Assembly: GCA_038380435.1 (NCBI GenBank)
Contig: JAWZYU010000034.1
Location: 39,680,901-39,744,900, forward strand
Length of the DNA: 64,000 nucleotides
Reading direction: 5' to 3'
DNA from: Ryuthela nishihirai
Lineage: Eukaryota > Arthropoda > Arachnida > Araneae > Heptathelidae
Shown: in pieces, positions 31,240 to 42,900 of the stretch
Layout of the letters: every line of letters starts with the position of its first letter
Numbering within the stretch: position 1 is the stretch's first letter
Notes under the pieces: generated by a model
What the model was told of the DNA's origin: nothing
Database searches by the model: none
What the model saw: the letters and a program-made list of their open reading frames with translations, nothing else
Made by a program: the position numbers and the translations under genes

Positions 31240-33415
31240 TGTGTGTTGCACGCTGGGAAAAAAACATTTGCATAATCTTACGATCGCGCTCTATGTTATG
31301 GTTAGCTATGATGCAAGAGGGGGCGTGTCCTAAATGTGCGCATTAGCAGCTGCCAATCAAAAGTCGGAGTTGCGCAGGCGCAACTCCGGATTCCAACCCG
31401 GATTTCAAGCTAGCAGGACGTGTTCTCTTGTGCTCCCAGTTTTCCCACGTGTTTCTTGTGCTATCAGCTAGACATGGATATCAACATGGTCACTCGATTA
31501 AACCGATGTTTCAAGTTTCTTCATCGCGATCTGAGTTACGAGTCTTTTGTGTCAACACTTGCCAACGACATGGACCCAGCGAATATAGAAGTTGCTCAAA
31601 GCATTACTAAAGATCTCACCATAGTTACTTTCGTCTCTGAAGAAGCTGCGGATAAGTTTGCCGCAGATCCGAACCTGGACGTTCTCACGGACCAGCCCAT
31701 CGCATTCAAGCGACTAGGATTCCCCCGCAAAAAGGTCACCATCACCAAACTTCCGTTTTTCGTCTCAAACAGTGAGATCGTGGACGCCCTCAAGCCATAC
31801 GGCAATATTACAAGCATAGTAGACGAGTTCCTGAATCTCCCGGGATTGGAATCGATCCGGACGGGAACGAGGGTAGCCCACATGGAGATGAAGAAAATGG
31901 TACCTAACTTCCTCCACATTTCTACTTTTTCGGCCACAATTAACTACAACGGCATGACCAGACTTTGTAAGTGGTGCAGGCTTCCTGGTCATCTTATTAA
32001 AGACTGTGCTGCCTTCGCCAAAAAGAATCTCCCTCCTCGGACGCCACCTGCTCCAAAATCGACCCCCATTTCGGACGCTACAACGACCATCGTCTCTACG
32101 CAACAGCCGGCACCAACTTCCACCCATATTGAAGAAGTTCCGGTCCAGACATCTGAAATTTCAGCTCCTGCAGAGTCAGCACCTCCTACCCCGATTCAAC
32201 AAAAAAGAAAGCACCTCTCCTCTCCTTCGGACTCACCTACTGCCTCTGAACTCACTGTTCCTGCTCATCAGAAGAGGAAACAGCCAGCTACTGACTCGCC
32301 TTCCTCATTAATTGGTAATATCCAAAATTTTATTATCGATAGATCCACCTCCCTCTCCATTATTCTAAATTCTGACCCTCCTGAGTTTACTGAAACATTT
32401 GATGACCTCCTTGATTTTCTTAAATTCCTTTCCAACCCGAAATTAGCTTCCTCTGAATGGGAAATTCCCCCCCCCCCCACCTTAAAGCACTAAAAAAAAC
32501 GCTATCCAAAGACGGTTTCATTTTGCCGAAGTTTCGAGACCTCTACCTCTCTGCTTTAGGCAAATGCCCGCAGAGAGACTGCTTTTCTATTTGGGACTTC
32601 CTCCAAATAGTTAAGAATCTCCTCCCTTTATTTAAATAACTCTATATTCTTCCGTTTTTAAATTATTCTCTAGTCAAAATTCGTCTTTTCATTCCCATTT
32701 CACTTTTAGCGATCAAAATTTCAGCCACTTCTCCTTTTCCTCACTCTCAGCCAATCCCAAAATTCCTTTCCTCTCATTGGCTGAGTCCCCTCTTGCCCAC
32801 TCGACTCCGTTAGCGACATAACCAAACTAACTTCCAGCTCCCGCTATCAGCCAATGCCAAAATTTCTCCTTTCTCATTGGCTGAGGCCCTCTGCGATCGA
32901 TTTCTACCGTCTCGCTACTCTGACGCTAAATTTTTAGCTAAATTTCTCACCCCCCATCATTAATTATGGCTTCTCTGAACAAAATTTTAAGGTTTATTCT
33001 CACTAACACTAAATTCACTCTAAATTATACCCCTCTCCCCCGTTTCTCTCTCTCTTTCCACGACATACACGACACTTACCATCTTTGGAGCAAAATTAGA
33101 TCTGCGCTAACTTTCGGCCTTTCCTTCCTCTTGCATCCAATAATTTAAATTACCAATTTAAACACCTTCTCCCTCACCCTATCACCCACAGAAGACATTG
33201 GCTCGTGGTCCTGATGATAAGCAGGCCGAGGTTTGCTTTACAAATAGGACCAGAAAAATGAGGGATGTGCAAGAAGAAGAAGGCGCAACTCCTTTAGCGG
33301 AACGGAAGAGAGAAAAATGATGGCCAACTAAAAGTAATCCCTAACGGAAGATGAAATTTTGTGTTATGATCGTGGTTCCAATCACCAATAAAAGATATAT
33401 CGACGAGCACTTTTA
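31240..33415 (+). mobile_element. ORF1-only (RT-less) retroelement, boundaries approximate
   Basis: Comprises a 5' leader with GTTGCGCAGGCGCAAC palindrome (31370-31385), the gag-like ORF1, and a pyrimidine-rich non-coding part (32640-33180) holding two copies of a CTCATTGGCTGAG segment preceded by CAGCCAAT. There is no poly(A), LTR or TSD that I could place, so the limits are uncertain. Confidence 0.45.
31420..32493 (+). CDS. Gag-like ORF1 of a retroelement (357 codons)
   Basis: An intact frame with an RRM-like region (TKDLTIVTFVSEEAADKF then KKVTITKLPFFVSNSEIVDA), followed by a single CCHC zinc knuckle (CKWCRLPGHLIKDC, about residues 186-199) and a Pro/Ser/Thr-rich tail. This layout fits ORF1 nucleic-acid-binding proteins of non-LTR retrotransposons; a second possible start is the M of MDINMV. 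The frame ends shortly after a C12 run at 32467-32478. In the next frame LKALKKTLSKDGFILPKFRD continues for about 50 codons to 32639, so the true C terminus may be in the other frame. No RT ORF follows. Confidence 0.75.
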   Translation: MFSCAPSFPTCFLCYQLDMDINMVTRLNRCFKFLHRDLSYESFVSTLANDMDPANIEVAQSITKDLTIVTFVSEEAADKFAADPNLDVLTDQPIAFKRLGFPRKKVTITKLPFFVSNSEIVDALKPYGNITSIVDEFLNLPGLESIRTGTRVAHMEMKKMVPNFLHISTFSATINYNGMTRLCKWCRLPGHLIKDCAAFAKKNLPPRTPPAPKSTPISDATTTIVSTQQPAPTSTHIEEVPVQTSEISAPAESAPPTPIQQKRKHLSSPSDSPTASELTVPAHQKRKQPATDSPSSLIGNIQNFIIDRSTSLSIILNSDPPEFTETFDDLLDFLKFLSNPKLASSEWEIPPPPTLKH

Positions 33416-33437
33416 ACAGCCCTGCGAATTCTTCAGT

Positions 33438-33447
33438 TCTCGCGAGC
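33438..33447 (+). promoter_or_regulatory. CGCG-type palindrome near the BANP 5' end
   Basis: TCTCGCGAGC contains the perfect palindrome CTCGCGAG, about 440 bp upstream of the proposed BANP ATG. It matches nine of ten bases of TCTCGCGAGA, the element known to be bound by vertebrate BANP at CpG-island promoters. Such a CpG-rich 8-mer is conspicuous in this AT-rich interval. Promoter function and autoregulation are inference. Confidence 0.35.
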
Positions 33448-33887
33448 GATGAGTTTCTTAGGACTGGTTTAATTCTAAAATATTTAGTTTAAACATCTCA
33501 GTTCTTATCAAATCCCAGTCCTGATTTAGTGGTCTGGACTTCACCATTACGAAAGATGCAACTGGAGGGAAAATGCTAAAAGAGACAAATTAATTTTAGC
33601 ATAAGCGATCATTCTTATTAAAAGATATCAGAAGAATATCTTTCAAAATGATCACCAATCCTGAAATTTACTAAATTTCAGGAATAAAAAAAAAATCGTT
33701 TGAAGTTAAAAAATCCTCCATGGTAGAAACATACGTAAACCGTGACTGTATCTTTTAAAGTACAAATATGAGGGCTATTTTTTTTGTTGGGTGTGGATGC
33801 TATTTTGAATACCTGTTAAAATAGTTTTAACAATATGTATTATGTGATATAATTTTTTTTTTATAAAAAACCTTTTGAACACAAGAA

Positions 33888-33963
33888 ATGACAGAATATC
33901 CAGCTGTTATTCATTTAAAGGCTTGTAAGCCAATACCTACAGAGAAATGCGATGCTACCTTAG
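33888..33963 (+). CDS. BANP: BANP start exon
   Basis: ATG at 33888 opens MTEYPAVIHLKACKPIPTEK and runs 25 codons plus one base to a GTAATG donor at 33964. The single leftover G completes a GAT codon with the AT that begins the next exon, so the phase fits exactly. It is too short to be noticed as an open frame. The assignment is inference: N-terminal BANP sequence is poorly conserved, so support comes from position, phase, donor and an open frame. Confidence 0.6.
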
Positions 33964-36900
33964 GTAATGTATGGTTTTGTTTATACTTTGTGTTTTGTTG
34001 TATATAAAGTATTGAACCTGTTATGAAGTGGTATGGACTGATCTAAAGGACCTGCGTTCGAGCCCTAGAAAAGGCATGGATGTCCGTGTTGTTTTTCTGC
34101 TGAGTTCTCACCATCCTCATAGCCCTTCTACTATGGTGTATAAACTGACAGGCTCCTGTGAGACCTCTGTGGCAAGCAACTGTTTGAGGGGATATATTTT
34201 TTATAGGGTGATATTCGTGGGAAGCTTTTTTCTAGCAAAGTTAAACACTAAACTTTGATTGTTATTAAGCACTTCTATTTGAATGAGGGGATTGTCGAAA
34301 ATATTTTATGCTCGCTAAATCTGCCCTTGGATAGTGCTTGCCATGTCTGATTTCGTCACTTTATTTCTCTTCTCTCATCTGGATATTGCATGACCCGTAG
34401 AAAATTTTGTTTCTGGTATGATTATTTTATTTCTTTGGGCTGGGTACATAGTATGCATAGATTTGTGCATGCTGCCACAAATTTGTACTTATTTAGTTTT
34501 GCTAACTCTGAAATATTTGTATCGCATCACTGGAGATATTTGAGTTGGTTACATATGCTGCCTAGAGGAGATAGTGTTTATTAGAAGGAATGCCCATTTT
34601 CTAACTTCGCTGCTAACTACAAATTATTCAACTACTTTAAAAGTAGATGACTAATTAAGAATTAAAAAAAAATGTATATTTTGATACTCAGTTTAGAAGC
34701 CTAAATATTTATAATTCAACAAACAGTGCCCCCCCCCCCCCATATATATATATATTTCTGTTGCTCATTGTGTTTTCCAGCAGAATGAACTTCTGAAATG
34801 TGAGAATGGAATATAGTGCAAAATTTAGCTTTTACTAAGTCTTCTCATTTCTGGTTACTTCACACATTGCCTATTAGGGACAGAATTCACTGAATATTTG
34901 TATTACTTGTAGGAATCAAAAGGATTTTAGATACAAAATATTTGATAGTATATTTTAAAAATAACTTCAAATTCTCTGTATTGAACAATAAAATTTTAAA
35001 GTTTATCCTTCAAACTATTTGCATGTTTAAGTTGATCTGCATTTGAAAAAATTTACACTTTCCAATGAAAAATTCTTAAAAGGGTAATTTAAATGATTAT
35101 GAGTTATGTCATAACTGCCCCAACCCAAGAAGTGGATAACTCTCTAACCAAAAGCATTGGCAACTGTATACAGGGTGTTTCAAAAACTTTCAGTACAAAT
35201 TTCAATGGGAGATAGGAACACCAAGATAAACCTTTTTTGCCTATGAATGTATATCTGCTGATGTAACTCATTGGTGCTAGTGGGCGCTGACAGAAATATC
35301 GGTGGAACTGGTACATAAATGAAAGGAAAAAGTGTAAACAACATATTTATTTAAAGAAGGTGCTCAGAGTTCCAACCGGCAAAAGCATTGCATGCATGAC
35401 AGCATCAAAGCATTGGTTGCCATACATGTTGAAAGATTCCCGGAATTTTGCAAACAGTTGCAGCAGTAACAGCAATTCTTGCGACGAGGTCTTTATCTAA
35501 GTCAATGGGAGTTTTGTACATGAGGTTCTTCATGTGTCCCCAGAGGAAGAAATCGGTACATGTTAAATTTGGCTATCTTGGTGGCCAGGCAACAGAGTCC
35601 ACCCTGGCTATCAGCTCCCAAAAGTGGCATTCAGATAATCCCGCATATCATTGTTGAAGTGTGCTGGCGCCCTGTCGTGTTGAAAAACTACATTCATCTG
35701 CAAAAAGCCACAGGAACATCTTCCAACAGTCCTGGCAACATTTCTTCAAGAAATACCTGATAAATCTGCCCGTTGAGTTGGGGTGGTAGCAGGTATTGCC
35801 CAATCAAAATGTCATGGACAATACCCACACAAACATTGATGGCAAACCATTGTTGATGACCATGCGCCATTGTGGCATGTGGATTTTTGTGCACCCAAAC
35901 GCAAGAATTGTGCATATTAAACACACCCTCATCTGTGAAAGAGGCCTCATCTGAGAAGAGCAGGTGAGCTGGAAAATCAGGCTGCACTGCAATCTGCTGC
36001 AGAAACCAGCACATGAATTTCACACGAAGAGGGTAATTCTGAAGTTGCAATGTCTGGACTCTCTGACGATGAAACAGGTGTAACTGCTGCTCATGCAGCA
36101 CTCTCCACATGAGAGTGTGGTTCACACCGAGGCTATGTGCAACAGCTCGTGTGCTTGTGCCTGGATTGCCCTCAATCTGCCATAAGATCTCTTCTTTCAT
36201 GTCAGGATTATGCATGGTTCTCTCCTAACCAGTGTCATGCATGTTTGCATGGAATGTTCCAATTTTTTGGAGTTACCAGTGCAGATGCGCAATGTTTGGT
36301 GGTTTGGCACACGTTTGTTTGGGAAGTGCTATCAGTACAACCTCACAGCAGCTCTTCCGTTTCCATTGGCAGCCCCATACGCCAGATGCATGTCAGCCAT
36401 CTCAGCAGTCATGAAATGTTACATGTAATGTCTCTGATTTACGAATGTCGATGGCAAACACAAGTCCATTCTCTGTTCCCATTTCAACCCTCTAGCCAAT
36501 TGCAGTGCTTGCCAAACAGCACCCCCTAGCAACGAAGGGTTGTCAGCAGACATACATTCATAGATGAAAAAGGTTTGTCTTGGTATTCCCTATCTCTCAT
36601 TGAAATTTGTTCAGAGTTTTGAAACACCCTGTGTATACAACATACATTTTTCAAATCATATCTGATCAATGACCTTGTCTCAGGCTGTGGAAGGGGTTAT
36701 TAGGAGGTTCAATCCATCTCCTTGAGGAATAAAATAACATGTTTTCTAAATAAGTCCCTGAAAATCAAAGACTCAAAATATCCAAACATGTTAAAAACCC
36801 GAATTGGAAATTCCTGAGTATGCTACTGTACAGGATGATCAAATTTTAAAGTGCTCAAAGTTTGATACTTTTCTGCAACATTAGCATACAATTACTATTG

Positions 36901-39900
36901 TAATCAGTCAAGCCATACAACTAAACAGTTGTGAAAATGTCTCAAGCATCCAAAATCATGCAACTGTAATGAATGGCTAAACATCTGACAGGATCACCAC
37001 AGATTAACTTAATATAAAAAACATTTAAGTTTACCAGTTCTCATCATTTGAATCTAGTCTATTAACTTATTTGTTTTAGAATGCTACTGATTGGAACTGA
37101 ACCTAATCAGTGGTGGGGGTTGGCTCAGTTGGTAGCACACCATACTAGTAATCTGCATTTCCTGAGTTCAAGTCCCACCTTGCCTTTGGTCAGTAGGGGA
37201 CACCAGTGGGTTTTGAAAGGCCACTATCTATTGGATGGAACATTAAGCTGTGGCCTCATGTGCAAGAGAGCCATACCCTGTGTGCATTAAAGAACATGCT
37301 GGATGGCCTTGATAGGAGATAAATGGTAGTCTCCCACAGGGCCAGACTTTGGCCTTCTGAGGCCCTAAGCTATTCGAATTTAAGAGGCCCCAAAAATTCA
37401 AAATATATATATAGTTATTCTGATTGAGGGGAACATTGGAAAGTAAACATGAAATTGTTGTGATGAAAACATTATTCTGGCATTGGTAAGCAAAGATGAA
37501 TAGTGTTTGCATAATAGATTAAATATTAAAAAAATTTCGTAACACAGTAAAACTTGAAATACATTTCTTTGAGGCCCCTCATATCATGAGGTTCTAAGCT
37601 GTAGCTTAATTAGCTTATGTGTAGTCTGGTCCTGGTCTCCCAACAGTTGTCCAGTGACTTCCCTTCCCCCAACCTTCTCTGAGCACCTTGGAGTCCTTGT
37701 GACTAAGTCATTTAATCCAATATGTGCAAAAAAAAAAACAGTTGTTCATAGGTTAGACAACCTAACTGAACTTAATCTGATTGATGCCTGCTATAAAATG
37801 AGACATTTTAAGATTTAATTTTGATTATTCTAGCTTGTTTTCATTTTGCTGTTTTCTCATTTGTTTTCACATACCTTTTTTTTTTGTTTTAAGAGAAATT
37901 AAATATCCTTTTTGGATTAGATAGTAATGGAATATTACTATTTGCATTTTTCAGTGGTTCGAATTTTCATTGCTAGAAAGCACTAATATTGTAAAACACA
38001 AACTTTATTCCCTTTGTAAATGACGATTCTATATTTGCCATAGTTAACTTCCAAGTTAATAATGTGTTTTTCTAATTTATACAGTATTTAGAAAACTGAT
38101 ATATTTAATGCTTTATTTTTTCTCTTAGATATTGAGGACAGTAACAGCAGCAACCCTACATTTGAAGCCCTGGAGAGTAATAAAGAAATGGACAATTGTA
38201 AAATTGATGATGAGGATGGTAAATTACTGAAAAGAGCATCTGCAGATGATGCTGGAGAGATGTATCAATCAATAAAGGTATTCATTTTTCTACTTATTTT
38301 GTGTTCTGTAGTAACAGATAAATTATGCCAATATGGGTGAAAATTATTGCTTTTTGTAGGGGAAAAAATACTGTAGGGAACAAGCTAAAATAGGCTTATC
38401 ATTTTATGTACTGATTGCAAAATCAGGTTTCCAAGGCAATTAAATTATTTAGAATAGGTGGCCAAAACAGACAAGTACCAAATAAAAAAAAATCAATTGC
38501 CAGTGGTTTATTAAAAAGTAAAAGGTGAAAATGAAATGAGAATTTCTTAAAATTATTATTAAGCCTTATGGTATTGGGCCCAACAACCCACAGAATGAAC
38601 CCCTCCTCCTCGTAGTGAATGATCCCATAGTGCACGTGGGATGCAATAATGCTGCCACTTGTCTGTCGCACTGTGACATGCCTTTGAAAAAGTGATGACC
38701 GAGGTCGCTAAACTTGAGTTGGGCCATTAAAAGTTTTTAATTTTTGGTGCCTTTTAAGAATTTTTTGTAACCTTTTAACTTTTTTATGTCATTTATCTTG
38801 TTGACAAAATAGAGCTTCTATGACAAAAATTAGAGTAGAGGTACACAGTGCGGTAATTAAAATTAAAGTTATTTAATTCTCTATGACACAGTGTCATAGA
38901 GAATTGAATAACATTAATTTTAAGAGCTTCTATGTGTGTTCCTGGTACCGAAAATGCCAAGGCATCCAAAGGACTTTCCCTGATCATAACACCTGGATGT
39001 ACGTTCACCAATGTGGAACAAACAAGATTTGTTGACCTGCTACTGAATATAGTAAGTCCGTTCCATTGACTCTTGGTCCTACTCTACAACTCTATTTCAT
39101 TATGGCACAGGGGCGGGGGTGGCTCAGTCGGTAGCATGCCAGGCTCGTAATCTGTAGTTCCCAGGTTTGAGTCCCAGCTGGGTCAGTGTTGAGATTTATC
39201 TCTGCAAAATTCCCCGCCCTGCCCACGGTCAGTAGGGGACACCGATGGGCTTGGAAAGGCCGCCGTCCGTCGGATAGGACGTTAAGCCATGGCCCCGTGT
39301 GCGGGAGAGCCATACCCTGTGCACGTTAAAGAACACACTGTATGGCCTTGACGGGAGGCTACCATCTGTCTCCCAACAGCTGTTCCAGTGGGTCCCCTCC
39401 CCCAACCTTCTCTGAGCCTTCGGGGTCCATGTGACCTGGCCATTTAGCCCATGGTGTGCAAAAAAGTGCCGCTCAGAGGTAAAACAACCCAACCCATTAT
39501 GGCACAACAAGTTCTTGTATAGCAAGATGTGATATAAAAAAGAATTAAAAAAATAAATTTGGTACCTTTATGCTAAACAGCCATATAGTGTATTTAATAC
39601 CAGTATGTAGCTTCAAACAAAACTATTGGCATTTAAGTTTTGCAACTTTCACTCTGTAAGAAGGAACACAGCAATGGGCTTTGAAAGGCTTCTCTTTTTT
39701 GGATAGGCTTTTAACCTAAGGTTCTTTTTTATATAGAAAGTGTTATGGTTGAGGTGCCAACCCAAACTTAGTAAAAAGTTGCTAGGAAAAAAAATATATG
39801 CTTAAAGAACTACAGAAAAAAATTCTCTACTTAAAAACAAAAAAGATACATTTCTAATGAGTGATGAATCAAGAAAATATCTTGATTTAAAAAAAAAAAA

Positions 39901-42900
39901 CATGCATTTTGACAAGTACTGTGAATAGCAAAATTATGTTATCATACACCTAAAAATGCTTGTCAGAAAATTTTGAAGAAATGAGCCAGTTTCAGTGTAT
40001 ATTGATTTGTTTTATGAGCTGTATGCAGCTCATGAGCCATGGCTTGCCAGGCCTATATTAAGATTAAAGAATTTTGTTTTAAAGTTACACATTTAACAGA
40101 TACTACTGGTCTGGACAGAAGCGCCCCATCTGGTTGTAAAAGCTGTCAATAGACACCTTCTCAATCTAATGCTTGAGATCCAACCATGTAGTCTATTGTG
40201 CACCAAAAAGTGCCACTCGGAGATCACTCTTGCATCATTTAAACAAGATATGGAAAAAAATTGCACCATTTATTTTAGTATTCATTCATTATTTATATGT
40301 ACAAAAGAATTTTTTAGTAGTTATTCAGTTAAGTTTATACTGCTAAATTACTAATACAAAATATGTCCATTAATGAGTGAATATCAAATATTAAAATTAA
40401 ATTATAATTATAAATTTAAATTAATTACTAATACAAGAATATATCCATTAATGTGTGAATATCAAAAATTTCTGAATATTTCATACAACAGTAGGCTCAA
40501 AAATGGTATAAAATTATAGAATGAACATTTTTATAAGTTTAAAATTTCTGTACTGGTAGTAGCAATATTTTAACTGACAGGAGGTGTGATAAAAGAACTT
40601 AATTGATAAATCTTAACTTAATTGATATGAACTTAATTGATAAATACACCTCTAATTTGTAAACTACTATTGCATTACATACGTCATAGACTATGAGTGA
40701 AATATCCCTGCTGAAATAACTTAGCAGTGTGGCACTATTTCTGTAGCAGTTAATATGTACTTAACAAATTTATTTTTGTTACTAGAAACTCATAACATCA
40801 TTTGACAAAGAAGTAAACAAGCGTTTAGAAAACATTGAACAGAGATTAGATTCTGTTACAAATAGCTATGATGTATTGGAAGAAAAGGTCGACCAGTTAT
40901 CATCGATTGTAAAAGACACCACTGTACCTTATTTTTTTAGGTTAGTATATATGTATTATTGAATTGTTTTGTGTATAACATTATAATATCCATTCACTTA
41001 TAGTGATACTAACCTGTGATTCATCACTCTTTTCGTATATAATTTTTATCTTTGGTTTGCATTTTGGAGATGCTTATTATGCCACTACAATTTTTTTAAA
41101 GTTATTGATGAAAAATATATGTATACTAATAATTTATTCATTGATAAATATTGGATAAATAATTAAAGTTGTATTTTAAAATATCTATACAAAATCGAAA
41201 ATGATTTCGGTATAAGCTCTAGGAAAGTGTTTGTTTAGAGCCTAAATGCTGAGAGGAAATACTCTGCAAATAGAATTTCCTCTACAGCTTTTCAAATGCA
41301 TTCTGACTATGTTTAAGTGTATGTAAAAGATTCCCTCCTAGATATGAATAAAATTAAGATTCCTTTCATACGTAATTTCCCAGTTCTTGCAACAAATTAT
41401 AATGAAATCAAGCATTTTTTTCTTTTAGAAATTTATTATAATTTTTCACTTTTATAGGGCTTACTTTCACACTGAAATATCCCATTGTATTTTCTTTTAT
41501 ATATTCTGTAAATGTGTGAAAAACAGAAAGAAAAAAAAAGAAATAGGAAGAAATACATGAGAGTCAAATGTGATAATATATTGAAAAGTTGAATAAATAA
41601 AAGTATTTTTTTTGTCGAGTGGTTAGCGTGCTTGGCTCTGATCTACGGGACCTGGGTTCGAGCCCCGGGTAAGGCATGGCTGTTTGTGTCGTTTTTCTTC
41701 TGAGGTCCTGCCATCCTCTCAGACCTTCTACTATGGCATATAAACTGACAGGCTCCTGTCAGACCTCTGTGGCAAGCAGCTGCTTGAGGGGGTATTTGTT
41801 ATTTTTTTATTTATAAAGAAGTTTTATTCAACTTACGTATATTGCTCTGAGCTTTAACAACATTTATCAATAATATGTGAAGGAGTTAAACTTTGGTCAC
41901 CCAAATGAAAGTCCAAGAATGTCTTTTTAAGATTGTGCATGTTTGGCAAACGTATCAGTTACAATTTAATTTATCAATTTTAATGTGAGTATCTCAGTTT
42001 TCTTGTCCAAAAGTATAATTTAATTTGTAAAACTATTGGTAAATAATAAGATATAGTATTGGAATCACTTTAGCTTATATTTAAAAAAATAATCATAATA
42101 GTTTAGCATTGTGTTTTGTAGTTCTCACTTAATTATAATTAAGAACTGAATTTCCTTTTTTGCTTTTCTTATTAATATAGTAGACTACTTTTATAGATTA
42201 GTAAACTTTTTTAAAGCCAAATGCAAAGAGATGTTAGTGTCATGAAATATTCATGTTAAGTGTAAATATAAAATTGTAAATAGTATTATTTTTTTTTCTT
42301 TTTAGTGCTGCAGGTAAGGAAGAGGATGGTCTATTTTTTTCTTCTTAAAAAGCAGTTTTTGATTCTCTTTGAACCTTAAATAATGCAATCTACTCTATTG
42401 GCAGCTTCTCCTAGTAGTGTCAGCTCTGAAGATAGTTGTGGTACCTCAGTTCCCGTTGGATCAAATATTACCCTTATTACTCTCAACACAGAAGGTAGGT
42501 GGCATTTTTCTAATGTATTAAATTTGAAATAAAGTGTTTGTCTAAAAATATAACTTTAGGATTTAAGAGATTGAATATTTCAAAATAAAAATTCATTTTT
42601 TGTAATGTGTACATCGGGATGGCCAATTTTTGTCATGAAATTTTATGTGTGTTCAAGAGGAAGAAAAGTTTCATCTCTTTAAAATATTGAAGAACAAATC
42701 TAATTTTTCCCTTCTCGAAGTTTTGTAATCTTACCAAAGACAATATGCAACTTTTGATGCATAGATATTTTTAAAGCTTAATCATTAGTTGGCTATTCTA
42801 ATATAGCAGTTTTTTTTTATGTTTTATACACATTGTTTTGCAGAAATACTGGGGTGGGGGTGGCTCAGTCGGTAGCGCACCAGGCTCGTAATCTGTAGTT

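Noticed and set aside
31596..32127. Minus-strand ORFs of 113 and 120 codons
   Set aside because: Shadows of the gag-like ORF1 on the opposite strand.
36137..36529. 130-codon plus-strand ORF
   Set aside because: Antisense of the Tc1-like transposase remnant.
41617..41690. tRNA-Ser/Leu gene
   Set aside because: It is the head of SINE-2, repeated at several places with the same downstream body; no long variable arm or proper acceptor stem.
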